A stretch of 64,000 nucleotides of DNA from Paguma larvata. Taxonomy: Eukaryota > Chordata > Mammalia > Carnivora > Viverridae. The stretch spans positions 47,759,587-47,823,586 of the forward strand of contig CM057833.1 of assembly GCA_030068075.1 (NCBI GenBank), read 5' to 3'. The position numbers and the translations under genes were made by a program. A model generated the notes under the pieces. It ran no database searches, was not told the DNA's origin, and worked only from the letters and a program-made list of their open reading frames with translations. Shown here in pieces: positions 10,920-21,992 of this stretch; within the stretch, counting starts at the first letter, position 1; each line of letters starts with the position of its first letter.

Positions 10920-11560
10920 ATTATAAACCTACAAGACAAATCCCAAACTCCTTAGCATCTTATAAAAGACATCTGATAGTCTGGCTTCTACATGCTTGTC
11001 CGGATATTTTCCTTACCATTTCATTCACCTTATACTTTGAGCTCAAATTATGTTAAGCTTACATTTTCCAAAATATTACTGCTGTTCTATAGTTCATCAG
11101 ATTTATTCATACTGTGTAAACCTCTCTTTTTCCTCTCCACATTAAATTTTTTTCTTAATGTTTATTTATTTTTGAGAGAGAGAGAGAGAACCATGCACAC
11201 GCGTGGGAGGGGCAGAGAGAGAAGGAGACAGAGGATCTGAAGCGGGCTCTGAAGTGCTGACAGCAGAAGCCCCATGTGGGCTTCCAACTCACGAACTGTG
11301 AGATCATGATCTGAGCCAAAGTTGGACACCCCACTAACTGAGCCACCCAGGCACCCCCCTCTTTACCATTTTTAACCATAATAATTATTATTACTCATCA
11401 TAACTCAATCTAGATGGTGCCTCTTCTGATGCAAGCTTTCTCTGCCCCTCCTGGGCCAAGTTTAAGGCACTTCTTCTCTGCTTACATGCCAACCTGCCTG
11501 AACGGTTCCTCTAGCACTGATCACACTGAAGCAGAGGTTTTGGTTTATATGTCTCCTCAT
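10920..11560 (+). repeat. L2 LINE (sense), split by a SINE
   Basis: 'aaatcccaaactccttagca', 'gatagtctggcttctacatg' and the downstream 'cttctctgcttacatgcca' and 'gcactgatcacactgaag' are L2 landmarks in sense order on both sides of the SINE at 11146-11359. Confidence 0.75.
11146..11359 (-). repeat. CAN-SINE (antisense) inside L2
   Basis: The order is reversed: TTCTTAATGTTTATTTATTT, GAGA run, 'agtgctgacagcagaagccc', 'ctaactgagccacccaggca'. It interrupts the L2 at 10920-11560. Confidence 0.93.
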
Positions 11561-11579
11561 CTTACATAACTGTTTCTTA

Positions 11580-11900
11580 CGCAAATTTTGTTGCAAGAGA
11601 CAGAAGCCTATTCAGATTCTCTTAAGACCTCACTGAAATCCAAGACCAGAAATGCATAAGCAGGCCTCAGGAGGTCAAGAGTGAGGCCTTCCCAGGGAAC
11701 CAGAGCAGCAGGGATTCATGGACATCTGTATTCTACCTTTTACACAGCTCAGAGGCCAACTCTTTCAATGTTTGTTCCTTTAATTCAAACATTTAAGAAA
11801 GAGAAACTGAGTCCATTGGGTCAAGTGTCTACCCTTAGACCAACAGCTATGTCCAGACAAGGAGATAAACAACAATTAACAGGACATCTGGTCTACCCCT
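11580..11900 (-). repeat. Possible old MLT1-like LTR (antisense)
   Basis: 'ttgttgcaagagacagaagc' resembles the antisense 3' end of a MaLR-type LTR of the kind seen in sense at 63320-63785. The body is too diverged for a firm call. Confidence 0.3.
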
Positions 11901-12404
11901 TCATCAGGGATGTGAAACACTTCTGAGAAATAGTTTACAGGCTGCACAGGGACCTTAATCATGTAAACTAGAGACAGAGAGTGCCTCAATAAGATGGACA
12001 GTATCTTAACCACCTTTATACTCCCACTGGCTAATATAGTGGACACTTGATAAATATAAATAATGAGGGAAATGATTTTTACTATTTAGAAAGCCTATAA
12101 TCCTCTTTGAGTCCAGCCCCTCTCTCTCTCTCTGAATAGATGAGACCTTGGGTTACGAGAGATTAATTTCCTTTGGCCATCAGGCAGGATTGCTCACTCG
12201 GCAATTTTTAAATGCAAATCCAATTGCAGATTGCTCACAAGGTAATTTTGCCTTATTTTCTTCTTTTTTTTAAAGGAATTGACTAGGATGCCATTCCAAA
12301 AGATAATGACCACAACCAGTTATATTAAAATGTCAGATATAAAGTAGAAGTAATTATCCGTCCTTCAAGAAAATCTTGATGTATGGAACCAAAAACCCAT
12401 TATA
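11901..12404. other. Unassigned stretch with LINE/MIR-like scraps
   Basis: 'tagtggacacttgataaata' near 12040 looks like an L2/MIR 3' tail, and 12130-12240 has faint antisense MIR similarity. No gene seen. Confidence 0.35.
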
Positions 12405-12407
12405 TAG

Positions 12408-12560
12408 TCCATTCATCAACATTTATTCAATACCCACTATGTACACAATATTGTACTAAATGCATAGGAAGCTTTCAAAGAAAGGTGAAAATCAGTTTCT
12501 GCTCTGAGAAAGTACATAGCAAGAATAGATTGTGACCACAGAACAGATTATAGTTAATGA
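12408..12560 (-). repeat. L2 3' end (antisense)
   Basis: 'cattcatcaacatttattca' then ATACCCACTATGTACACAAT and 'gtactaaatgcataggaagc' is the antisense L2 tail. Confidence 0.75.
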
Positions 12561-12899
12561 ATTCACACCATATTACATAGTAGGCTTCACTAAGTATTTG
12601 AAAAAATAAGAAGTTTTAGTCTGGATAAGAAAGGATTAAGGAGGAAAAATAGTAGTTATGTTTTTAAGAAATATTTATTAAACAAGAACAATGTATTATA
12701 CATTGTTCTAAGCACTTGGGGTATTCTTGTGGACCTTGTAGTCTATTGAAGAAAACTGGATAATAAGCAAACACACACAATAATTTCATTTAGATAAGAG
12801 TTACATAGAAATAGAACAAGATTATTCAATAAAAGTGATATATTGCTTTTAAGTAGTTTTTTTTTTTTTAGATATGGTAGTCAGTAATGGCTATCCTGA

Positions 12900-12968
12900 G
12901 CTGAATCCTACATGAAAAGGAGGAACTAACCATGAAAAAAGCTGAATCCTACATGATAAGGAGGAACT
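12900..12968. repeat. 41-bp-offset tandem duplication inside L2
   Basis: GCTGAATCCTACATGAAAAG (from 12900) recurs as GCTGAATCCTACATGATAAG (from 12941), each followed by GAGGAACT. The copies differ at one position over 28 bases. Confidence 0.85.
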
Positions 12969-13131
12969 CTCCAGGCTCAAAGGGAAAAGCCCCTGGGAAA
13001 TGAATGAGTTTAGTTGTTCGAGAACCAGAAAAAAGACTCAAGAAGCTGTGTTGAATGACAGAGGAGAAAAGTGATCCAGATGGATTCCAACAATCACCAA
13101 TACATGTCGCGTTTGCAGGACACAGTTTGCA

Positions 13132-13244
<113 letters not shown>

Positions 13245-13778
13245 TTTTTAAATGTAATGAAACATCATTCGAGAGCTTTAAGCAGGAAAAGTGGCTTGAC
13301 ATAATTTTGAGGAAGAGTACTATAAATGTCTTTAAGAGAAAAGATAATAGATTGCAGGAGCTCAAAAATCCAGTCACAGAAAAAGTCTGGAACTCTTACA
13401 GTGGGAGAGATGATGGGGTCTTGACCTAGTGTGGTGTTGGAGAGGAAGGTAGTAGATAGAATCAGGATATATTTTGGATTTAGCAATAAAGGATTGGGAG
13501 AAAAGAATCATGGAAACATTTAGAATGTGGATGTAAGCAACCAAATAGGCAATGCCATTAACTGTGATGGAGACGGCATCAAAATCAAAGTTTATGATGG
13601 GGCAGGTAAAATTGGAGATACCAAGTGGAAGTAACAAGTAGACAGTGAAATAAATATGTGTGCCGCTCAGAGCAAGGTCAAGTTATTGACATACACATGA
13701 TATGTAGATCTATGGGAATGATCATTTTCTTCAAGTGCTTGCAGAAAGGTAAAGGGATTTGTTTGTAGTTGTTTGTGG

Positions 13779-13952
13779 CAATGATACTCAAACATTGGCT
13801 GCTTGATAAAACGTTTTGAAAATTTACTTGTCCTGGTATCATTCCAAGTGTTTCTGACTCACTAGTTCTGGGATTTCTATCCATGGTGCAATAAGCTATG
13901 TGCATTTTTAAAATTAATCTCCCCCAGGTGAACCCGAGTTTGGAAATCACTG
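13779..13952 (+). mobile_element. MER5A hAT-Charlie MITE
   Basis: The ends CAATGATACTCAAACATTGG and 'gagtttggaaatcactg' are decayed MER5A terminal inverted repeats, with 'tctcccccaggtgaacc' near the 3' side. The length of 174 bp is close to the family's roughly 190 bp. Flanking 8-mers GTTTGTGG / CTTTAAGG match at 5 of 8, weak for a target-site duplication. Confidence 0.8.
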
Positions 13953-14237
13953 CTTTAAGGGCAGAGTCAAGGAAAGTGAATAAAGTGAATATTCTCTGGT
14001 GCTTCAATGAGGATTGGAGGAGCCATTTCAGAATTTCTGTCTTAATAGTAGAGGGCTTGAACTAATAAGTAAAATATGATTTGGATAATTTTTTTGGTTC
14101 TCCTGTTTGAAGTACTATTTTGACTATTGGTTTTCAAATTTTTATATAGGATGCATAGCCACCCCATAACATCCTGTCATTCGTTTTATATGCCTTTTCT
14201 ATGGGTGACATGAAAGATTTACGCAAGAGCCCTAATG

Positions 14238-14452
14238 CAAGAGGCAGAAAACATTTTCTAAAGGATCAAGAGTAAACATTTTAGGCTTTGCTAGGTATAT
14301 AGTTTCTGTCTCAACTACTCAACTCTTGTAGTGAGAAAACAGCATAGGCAATATGTAAATGAGTGAACTTGAATGTGTTCCAATAAAACTTTATTTAAAA
14401 ACTCAGGAAGTGAACAGAATTTGGCCTGTGGGTCACATTTTGCCAACTCCTG
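14238..14452. mobile_element. hAT-type MITE, family not named
   Basis: 'gtaaacattttaggctttgc', 'ctcaactactcaactcttg', 'tgttccaataaaactttatt', 'atttggcctgtgggtcac' and the end 'ttgccaactcctg' match a common mammalian hAT MITE. Flanking 8-mers CCCTAATG (14230-14237) and ATCTAATG (14453-14460) agree at 6 of 8, as expected for an old hAT target-site duplication. Confidence 0.7.
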
Positions 14453-14734
14453 ATCTAATGTATGGTGCAAAATATGAAAAAGGTCTCTAGTAGTAGCCTC
14501 TGTACATAGATGATAGTGAAAGCCTGAATTTATCTGGACTTTTTCATTGCTCTTACACAGGTGATATATTTTATAAAATTTTAGCAGCAGGAAATCTGAA
14601 AGTTAGATAGCCAACTTTGAATTAAGAGTGAAGGCTGCATTTCCTCTCCTGATATGCTTTGGTTGCATATGACAGGCTGTGGATTGCCACTACATTAGGA
14701 AAAAGTTGGAAACTGGGAAGTGATATCTTACTTA

Positions 14735-14905
14735 GATGTGCTACTCTTAGTTATGTGGTTTGGGCAAGTTACTTAGCTTCTTAAATCCAAGTTCTTCTTC
14801 CATAATCTGGGATATACCTTATTGGATTATTGTGATGATCAAATTATATAATAAATGAAATACAGTGTAGTCTCTAACAGAGCAAATACTCTAAGGTCAT
14901 AATTA
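14735..14905 (+). repeat. MIR SINE fossil
   Basis: 'gtggtttgggcaagttactt' then 'agcttcttaaatccaagttc', 'ggattattgtgatgatcaaa' and 'agtctctaacagagcaaata' follow MIR order. Confidence 0.8.
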
Positions 14906-15064
14906 GATGTAGATCTGATTGTACATTTAAGCATGTAAGGTCATAAATAGAGATCTTGGTATATGAACAAACATAACAATATGGAAATAAATATGGACAC
15001 GGATGCATGGTGAAATCCCAAGCTCCTGGCCACTAGAAGTATTCAAGTAGTGGCTTAATACTCA

Positions 15065-15270
15065 TTTTTTAAAATTTTTTTAAATGTTTCTTTATTTATT
15101 TTTAAGAGACAGAGAGAGACGAAGCACAAGCAGGGGAGACAGAGAGGGAGACAGGATCTGAAGCAGGCTCCAGGCTCCAAGCTGTCAGCACAGCTCGAAC
15201 CCATGAACCATGAGATCATGTCCTGAGCTGAAGTCAGACACCCAATGAACTGAGCCACCCAAGCACCCCT
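15065..15270 (-). repeat. CAN-SINE (antisense)
   Basis: Starts with TTTTAAATGTTTCTTTATTT and ends 'gaactgagccacccaagcac'. The internal 'gcaggctccaggctccaagc' block marks the younger feliform type. Confidence 0.94.
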
Positions 15271-15437
15271 AAATTCTCTACTTGATAAAAGGAACAGGTT
15301 GGACCAAGAAGTAATCTGAGTTTCTGATTTTATATTTACAAACTAAGGACAAAGCCAGGATGCATAAGAATAGCTTAATACTTCCATTTAACATTTCAGG
15401 GTTTTCAGGGCTAGGTAGAATATTTTGCATCTTAAAG

Positions 15438-15571
15438 AGGCATCATGCTACAGTGGAAGAAGCATGGTCTTTGGCATCAGAATGAGTTTGAAATTCCAGC
15501 CTGCAATTTTACATTAAGCTTCATCTCATTTATTCAATGAGGATCATAATCCTAAAAGGATTAAATTAGTA

Positions 15572-15616
<45 letters not shown>

Positions 15617-15650
15617 GACACTGGCACACTGTAGATAATGTTACTTCCCA
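15438..15650 (+). repeat. MIR with an internal CA repeat
   Basis: 'gctacagtggaagaagcatg' and 'gaatgagtttgaaattccag' are the MIR head, and 'actggcacactgtagataat' the MIR end. Between them the A-rich MIR segment has expanded into (CA)n at 15573-15614. Confidence 0.7.
15573..15614. repeat. (AC)n microsatellite
   Basis: A perfect AC run of about 21 units inside a MIR. Likely polymorphic. Confidence 0.95.
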
Positions 15651-17155
15651 GCATTTACTTTTTATTTTGAATACCCCATATTCATTCCATGTGTCACCCC
15701 AAATAAGGTTGCCACCTGAAGTTTCTCCCTTAATCCTCTCATTTTCTTCATCAGGAGCAAAATAAAGTTTCTAGCAAGTGCTCACTGACATTACCCTGGC
15801 ATCTGAACTATCCAATGTGACACACAAAAAAACGTTAATGTGTAGACATGCTAATCAGAAGGGAAATGTCAAATCTGCATACATTTCAAGTGACCCAACA
15901 ATATTTACCTTCGAGCTAAGTCTCCTATTTTTCTGACAATTGCCTCATTGAGGAAGTGACTCATTCAGCATACCAAACCCAATTCCAGAAGAGAACTTTA
16001 CCTCAGACTGGTTTGAAAGCATCACAAAGATGAATGTCACTGCCTTGCAGTTAGTAACAGGCCTAATTTGATTTGACAAATGATGTTGATTTTGAAGGGG
16101 TCACTAACCATTAGAACTGCTGAGGACAAAGAGTGCCTTGAAGGTGGCTCAAAATTGAATGTTTAAACAGTTTGTTATGCAAATTTGCTTTCTACCTGTC
16201 AGGACTGGGTAAAGGATAGGGGCAGAGAGCTGCTGGTAAGGCCATACACAGGATTAATGACCACCTGGCAGAGTCCTTGGTCACTGCATAGAGGAGGCTT
16301 TGTGGAATGAGGCCCACAGGACTGCCACTCCCACTTACCCAGGTGGAGGGTCAAGTAAGCTCCCTTTCACAAGGAGATCCAAGATGTTCCACTTTTCCAT
16401 CCCTCATAGCCCCTTCTCCAAGGCCATCAAAGAAGAGTAAGCCAAGTTCACATCAAGCTTTACCAGGAACACCACTTCCAAATTAAAGAATAAAATGTCT
16501 CAAAGAGATAAATGGGTCCTCTTGAAGGTGAAACTGGCATCCTCAAGGATGTCAGCCTTTCCCATTGACAAAGTCTCCTTTTCTTTTGCACCCAAGGGTG
16601 CAACTCATGACAGCCACTCATTCTCCATTTTAACTAAAGACTTCACTTTGCTTTTTAATCAAAGTCCCTTTAAGGAAGTCTGTGTCCTCATTTACACCCC
16701 AAACAGTAACTTCCAACTCGGTATTTGTTCCCTGGCTGCTGGTACCACAGCCACATACTCTCCCTCTCCTCTGTGCCATGGGAGGGGAACTTCTACCTCT
16801 TTCTGTTTGAGTTTTCTCAAACATCACTGCTGAGATGGAAAGGTTGCCCCTGCTTGGTCTCTCCCCTGGCTGGAGCCTGAACCGAAGTAGGTTTCCACAC
16901 ATCAGGCAGAGGGATAGAAATGTTAATACCCCTGTTCAATTCCACTGCCTCCCAATATCGGCTGCAGTGTACACATTCCAAGTGTTAATCTCACTCATCA
17001 TATTGGGTTTCTTGTACTTGATTTGTGATTATCAAATTGGTCAGGGAGGGCTCTGCGAGCCATGATCAGAACATTCGGCACTATCCTGAATGAGACAAGA
17101 AGCCAGTGGAGAATTCTGAGCAGTTTCTTATTTTTACAACTTATGGACAACCATA
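15651..17155. other. 1.5 kb repeat-poor noncoding stretch
   Basis: I recognise no repeat or gene. A 112-codon open frame (16495-16833, +) overlaps a 90-codon frame on the other strand, and neither resembles a known protein. 'gttatgcaaatttgc' near 16176 contains a perfect octamer ATGCAAAT. It could include conserved noncoding DNA. Confidence 0.35.
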
Positions 17156-17250
17156 TGCCCTCAGAGGGCCTTTGTGAAATAATGTATGTAAAGCACATAG
17201 CACAAGACCTGTTACATAATTGGTACATAATAAATGTTAGCTACCACCGT
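17156..17250 (+). repeat. MIR 3' end
   Basis: 'atgtatgtaaagcacatagc', 'acaagacctgttacataatt' and 'gtacataataaatgttagct' form the MIR tail. Confidence 0.75.
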
Positions 17251-17589
17251 TAAGAACATTAAATTCATAGCCTCTTTACCTTGGCCTTTCCATTATATTT
17301 TATTTCATTTCTCTTTCTTTGGGTGGAAGGGAGAGTACATAATAAATCGAAAGGATGCCCTTGCTCTTGTAAAGTTGATATATACTTATGAATAGTCTAA
17401 CAGAAACCTAACAGTTCCAGACTACACATGCTTTTAGCAACTGAACCAAAGCCAGTGTCCTTGTTTTTAATATCTTCATGGCGGGAACTAAAAGAACATT
17501 CTGTGACTGAAGGAAAGAAAGTTAAAGCCGGCCATGATTGGCCTTTGCCCATTAATTCAATCAACAAATGTATATGGAATACTTCTATA
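17251..17589. other. Unassigned noncoding stretch
   Basis: No gene. 17550-17585 (TTCAATCAACAAATGTATAT) resembles a short antisense L2 tail. Confidence 0.35.
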
Positions 17590-17770
17590 GAGTACAGTAG
17601 CTTTGAACCCAAAAGTCCTGGTTCAAATGTCAGCTCTGCTGTTTTTTAATGTGTGACTTGAGGTTGTTACTTGATTTCTGCAAATCTATTTCCTCATCTT
17701 CAAAATGAGGAAAAAAGGGACCTGTTGGAGGGATTAAAAAGACGAGGTTAAAAGAATGTAGTATCTCTTG
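17590..17770 (+). repeat. MIR SINE fossil
   Basis: 'aagtcctggttcaaatgtca' then GCTCTGCTG, 'atgtgtgacttgaggttgtt' and 'tttcctcatcttcaaaatga' are MIR core landmarks. Confidence 0.85.
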
Positions 17771-17868
17771 GTGGGAGAGGTCATAGAATAATTTTTAAAA
17801 AGTGTCTGTTACATGGGCATCCAACAAGTTGTTAAGTCAAAATAATTTGATTTAAAGTTCTACAACCC

Positions 17869-18005
17869 AGGGTGCCTGGGAGGCTTGGTTGGTTAAGTAT
17901 CCAACTCTTGGTTTTGGTTCAGGTCATGATCTCACGGGTCATGGGTTCGAGCCCTGCATCGGGCTCTGCTGATGCAGAGCCTGTTTGGGATTCTCTCTGT
18001 CTCCA

Positions 18006-18048
<43 letters not shown>

Positions 18049-18080
18049 CAAAAATAAATAAATAGACTTAGTTAAAAAAA
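17869..18080 (+). repeat. CAN-SINE with 11-bp TSD
   Basis: AGGGTGCCTGGGAGGCTTGG head, 'catgggttcgagccctgcat' box B, long CT run and an AAATAAATAAATAG tail. TTCTACAACCC (17858-17868) and TTCTAGAACCC (18081-18091) are the target-site duplication, with one mismatch. Confidence 0.95.
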
Positions 18081-18339
18081 TTCTAGAACCCTAAAAAATT
18101 TAATTGCAGCAATTGAGCTATTGCTAATTACCTATTAGTAAAAGTAGTCTGCTAATCCCTGAGAAAGAGATAAACTTCAATAAAGTCTGCTTCAGTTAGG
18201 GTTCTTTAGAACAATGCATCCACCCAGCAAAGCATGCTGGGAAACACACTGAAAAGAAACCCTTGGTTATGACCAGAGTTCAAAAGTAGGAACCTAAACT
18301 AAACCATCCCATTCCACAAGTCCCTGTCTTGCTACTTCC

Positions 18340-18475
18340 ATTGTTATTAACCCTTACAATAATTCTATAAAGTAGATATTATTACTTCTCTATTACAGAT
18401 GAGAAATGGAGACGCAGTATGGTAAAGGCACTTATTCAATGTTTTCCAAATGGTAAGTAGTCAGGGTGAGTTTTT
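18340..18475 (-). repeat. MIR fragment (antisense)
   Basis: 'taacccttacaataattcta' then 'taaagtagatattattactt' and 'attacagatgagaaatggag' are antisense MIR. Confidence 0.8.
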
Positions 18476-18484
18476 ATTTCATTT

Positions 18485-18598
18485 AACGTTGGCAAATATT
18501 CATACAGAACCTACACTGAGTCAGATACCGTCCTAGGTGCTGGGGCTACAACAGGGGGACAAATGCTCCTGATCGCTTGGAGCTTACATTTAAGATCT
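18485..18598 (-). repeat. L2 3' end (antisense)
   Basis: 'acctacactgagtcagatac' then CGTCCTAGGTGCTGGGGCTA and 'cttggagcttacatttaag' match the antisense L2 tail. Confidence 0.85.
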
Positions 18599-19084
18599 GC
18601 ACCCAGATCTGACCTATTCCCAAACATCGGTCTTTCAACCAAACCCAGTCCCTCATTGTATTGGTGCTCTCTGGAAAGATGAACCTGACCCCCATTCAGT
18701 GAGTTATGATGTTCCCATTACGCCATTTTCATTCCCTTTATGTTTTAAGCAGAACACTTGCTTAAATTAAAATATAGCTTAGTCATGCATATGATTCTTC
18801 CCCCCCCCACCATTTTTTTCATGAGGCTGTCAGTTTTGCAAACTGGCTTGATTTACACAGATATTTTATCCAGAAATAAATTGAATTAACAATTTAAAAT
18901 GCAGAACAGGATAGGCTGCCAGTGTGCTAATAGCTCCATTTCCCTGATTAAGAGGGCTTTCTCCAGGATGGCATAAAGAACAGAGCCCTCTTTGGCCTAA
19001 AATTCATTTGAACAATGGTCTTAAAAGAGATAGATTCTAGAAGAACACTGTCTTGTCTGAGGAATAGACATCCACCCCAAGTAC
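18599..19084. other. Unassigned noncoding stretch
   Basis: No gene. It contains a C homopolymer (about 18801-18808), but no named repeat. Confidence 0.4.
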
Positions 19085-19255
19085 TGCCGCCAGACTAATT
19101 TTCAAAACTATTACTTTGCACATGTACTTTGGTCATAAGCTTTTGTGGTTTTCTATGCTTGCAGAATAAAATTCCAAATCCCTCATGTTGCCATTCAAAG
19201 TCACAAATTAGTCTGTAACTTCTTTAGTCTTATTTCTCTGTATCACTTTTCTAAG
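19085..19255 (+). repeat. L2 fragment (sense)
   Basis: 'gcagaataaaattccaaatc' then 'cctcatgttgccattcaaag' matches the sense L2 segment that usually reads 'aaagtccaaactcctta...'. Confidence 0.65.
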
Positions 19256-19274
19256 TCCTGGGAGATAGCACATT

Positions 19275-19470
19275 GGTGTTTGAGACCCCACTCTACTACA
19301 CAGTAAGAGGCTTTACCTTAGCCAAGTCACTTTGCTTCTAAGAGTTTGTTTCATCTTTACCTATTCTTTAAAGGGAGATAGTGAAATTAGTTCTGTTCTT
19401 CTCTTAGATCTGAAGAAAGGCTCAAATGAGCAAAAGATTTTGTACACTGTAAAGCACAAGACACAAACCA
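19275..19470 (+). repeat. MIR inserted between L2 pieces
   Basis: 'tttaccttagccaagtcact' and 'agtttgtttcatctttacct', ending in 'cactgtaaagcacaagacac', are MIR landmarks. Sense L2 flanks both sides, so this MIR probably inserted into one L2. Confidence 0.65.
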
Positions 19471-19489
19471 CCCTGCAGTATCTTTGCTC

Positions 19490-19800
19490 CTCCCATAGTG
19501 ATCAACTCTTCTTCCCATACACAACCATATCCATTTCTCTTAAGTCCTTTCTTTCTGCCTCATGCATGCTTCCTCCCCCTGTCTGCCTACATAAGAGCTG
19601 CCTTTTTCAGAAGCTTGATTCTCAGAGAATTCAGCTGTCCTAACTGCCCTAGCCTTCAAGAATCTCCTCTTCCACTGTCATGTCACTGTTCTGTTTACTT
19701 GGTACTTGGTCTTTGCTGCCTTCATGCTACCATTCTTGAGTGTCTCACAAATTAGATTGTAAACACTGATGAGGGAAAGACTAAACTTTATACTAATTTG
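19490..19800 (+). repeat. L2 LINE 3' portion (sense)
   Basis: 'ctaactgccctagccttcaa', 'cactgtcatgtcactgttct' and 'aaattagattgtaaacactg' followed by ATGAGGGAAAGAC are sense L2 3'-end landmarks. Confidence 0.65.
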
Positions 19801-19837
19801 TGTTCATGTGTAACACTATGATTCAGGTTCAAATAAC

Positions 19838-20095
19838 CTTTATTGAATGCCTACAATGTGCCTGCTCTGTGTCAAGGACAGTCATAGATGCCAGTCCATT
19901 TGCTACCTCATTTCTTCCTCATAAGGTAGATATTACTGTTATTCACATTTTACACACATGGAGATGAGGATTCGGAGGAGTTAACTCTTCATTGTTTCAC
20001 ATCTCACAGATAGTAAGTGGTTGAGCTGAAAACTGGTTCTGGGACAGATTTCAAAGTCCATGTTCTTTCCACCAAATTATGCTGTCTCCTTTATT
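19838..20095 (-). repeat. Near-complete MIR (antisense)
   Basis: Runs from 'tattgaatgcctacaatgtg' through 'gaggagttaactcttcattg', 'cacagatagtaagtggttga' and 'ctttccaccaaattatgctg'. It is one of the longest MIR copies in the window. Confidence 0.88.
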
Positions 20096-20364
20096 AAGTG
20101 TCGGCTGATGCCCATCCTAATCGTGATGATGGTAGGTAACTGGGGCATCAAATGGGGTCTCTAGTAGCTCAGAGCACTAACCATCTGGACCTGATTATAA
20201 TTGACCATACGGATTCATATCTGACTATTCATCCTATAAATATATGTTTCTCTGGCCTTTATTTTTTACATAGGTTAAGCACATAAAAAGCAAAGGAAAT
20301 GGTATGGAATAAAATGTATAATTCAAAACTTAAATGCTCTCCTTCTTATCATTATAATTTCTGT

Positions 20365-20470
20365 TACTTTTAACCCTTTGTGCTCTAGTTTCCTCATATG
20401 AAAATTGAAAATACCATAGCCAATCTCACAGAATAGTGCAAAGATCAACTGAGATGTATAAAATGAAGCC
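20365..20470 (+). repeat. MIR fragment
   Basis: 'tgctctagtttcctcatatg' then AAAATTGAAAATACCATAGC is the MIR centre. Confidence 0.65.
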
Positions 20471-20497
20471 TCCCTTCAGTAGTTTTTATAACAATAT

Positions 20498-21185
20498 AAG
20501 CATATCACAAAGATAATGCAGGTTCAGTTCCTGACACTGTAATAAAGAAAATATTGCAACAAAGCAAATTAAATGATTTTTTTAGTTTTTTCCCAGTGCA
20601 TATAAAAGTTATGTATACACTATACAGTAGTCCATTAAGCATGCAATAGCATTCTGTCTTAAAAAATAATCTATATACCTTAATTTAAAATATATATTAT
20701 TGCAGAGGTGCCTGGGTGGCTCAGTCAGTTGAGCATCTGGTTGACTCTTCATTTTGGCTCAATTCATGATCCCAGAATCATGATCAAGTCATGATCGAGC
20801 TCTGTGTCAGGCTTTGCACTGAGTATGGAGCTTGTTTGAGATTCTTTCTCTCTCTCCCTTTGCCCCTCTCCCCTGCTCACTCTCTCTCTTTAAAAAATTT
20901 TTAAAAATATATATTATTGCTAAAAAATGTTAACCATCTTCTGAACTTTCATGAGTCATAATTACCCATCACAGATCACCATAACAAATCGTAATGAAAA
21001 AGTTTTAAAATATTTCAGGAATTACTCAAATGTGACACAGAGACATGAAGTGAGCAAATGCTGTTGGAAAAACAGTGCCAGCAGACTTGCTCCAGGCAAG
21101 GTTGTCACAAACCTTCAACTTGAAAAAAAAAAAAAACATGAAAAAAAGCAATATCTGTGAAGCATAATAAAATGAGGTATGCCTG
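20498..21185. mobile_element. Tigger1-derived DNA transposon, interrupted by a SINE
   Basis: The left part has 'gcaggttcagttcctgacac', 'cccagtgcatataaaagtta' and 'gcatgcaatagcattctgtc'. The right part has 'cacagatcaccataacaaat', 'gtgacacagagacatgaagt', 'gagcaaatgctgttggaaaa' and the terminal 'aaaatgaggtatgcctg'. These are the two ends of Tigger1 (pogo-type, Tc1/mariner) joined with the transposase middle missing, so it was mobilised as an internally deleted element. TA follows the right end. The 69-codon frame at 20951-21160 is terminal sequence, not transposase. Confidence 0.9.
20704..20903 (+). repeat. CAN-SINE nested in Tigger, 17-bp TSD
   Basis: AGAGGTGCCTGGGTGGCTCA head, 'tcatgatcgagctctgtgtc' and a short A-rich tail. 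AAAATATATATTATTGC occurs perfectly at 20687-20703 and 20904-20920. The SINE is younger than the Tigger element around it. Confidence 0.97.
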
Positions 21186-21186
21186 T

Positions 21187-21568
21187 AGTGGAAAATGAGT
21201 AGGAATGGTGTCCAGTAATAGCTAGTTAATTCTAATTTAGAACTTGTGCCAGTACCAGGTAAATATTCCCTTTGTAAAATCTCTAAATAGAGAATAATTT
21301 AGGTGATATAAGTGGGCACAGGAATTTGTATGGAGATAGAAATGGCTAAAATTACTTATGAAAATCAAACTCTTCATAGAAATCTTTAAATATTTTTAAA
21401 ACCTACATTCTAGTATGCTTTCTTTTACTCAAGGATTTCTAGCATAGGTTTATGTATTGTCAATGAGGTTCAAGAGGCCATTTTGGAATGGGTTGAGGTG
21501 AAATTTACTTATATATTAAATATTACTAAGTATATACCTGTATGTAATTACAGAAAGGGATGGGAGAG
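21187..21568. other. Unassigned AT-rich stretch
   Basis: No gene or nameable repeat. Confidence 0.4.
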
Positions 21569-21925
21569 TGTTTTGGTCAGTTCAAGTGGCCATAATAGAA
21601 TACCACTGACTATGTGGCTCAAATAACAAATTTATTTCTCACAGTTCTGGAGGCTAGAAGTCCAAGTCCAAAGTGCCAGCTGATTTGGTTCTTGGTGAGA
21701 GCCCTCTTCCTGGCTTGTTGTCTTCATGTTGTGGCTTCAGATGGCAGGTGGGGCACTGGTTCTCTAATCTCTTCTTATAAGGACACTAATACAAACATGA
21801 GGACTTCACCACCATGACCTCATCTAAATCTAATTACTTCCCAAATTTCCCATCTCCGTTCCATTAGGCGTTAGGATTTCCCACATATGAATTTGGAAGG
21901 GACACATAACATTCAGTCCATAGCA
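21569..21925 (-). mobile_element. MaLR (MLT1/MST-type) solo LTR, antisense
   Basis: 'aaatttatttctcacagttc' then TGGAGGCTAGAAGTCCAAGT, 'ttcttataaggacactaata', 'tcaccaccatgacctcatct' and 'cattcagtccatagca' are the antisense landmarks of this ERVL-MaLR LTR family. Termini are TG...CA. No internal sequence is present. Confidence 0.85.
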
Positions 21926-21992
21926 TAGGGCAAGATGAAATCATAAAGATGAGTGATATCTTCTTTCTGCCATCAAAGTAACTCATATTCCA

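Noticed and set aside
20951..21160. 69-codon open frame as a possible transposase remnant
   Set aside because: It lies in the Tigger1 terminal region, which is noncoding in the element. The transposase part is absent.
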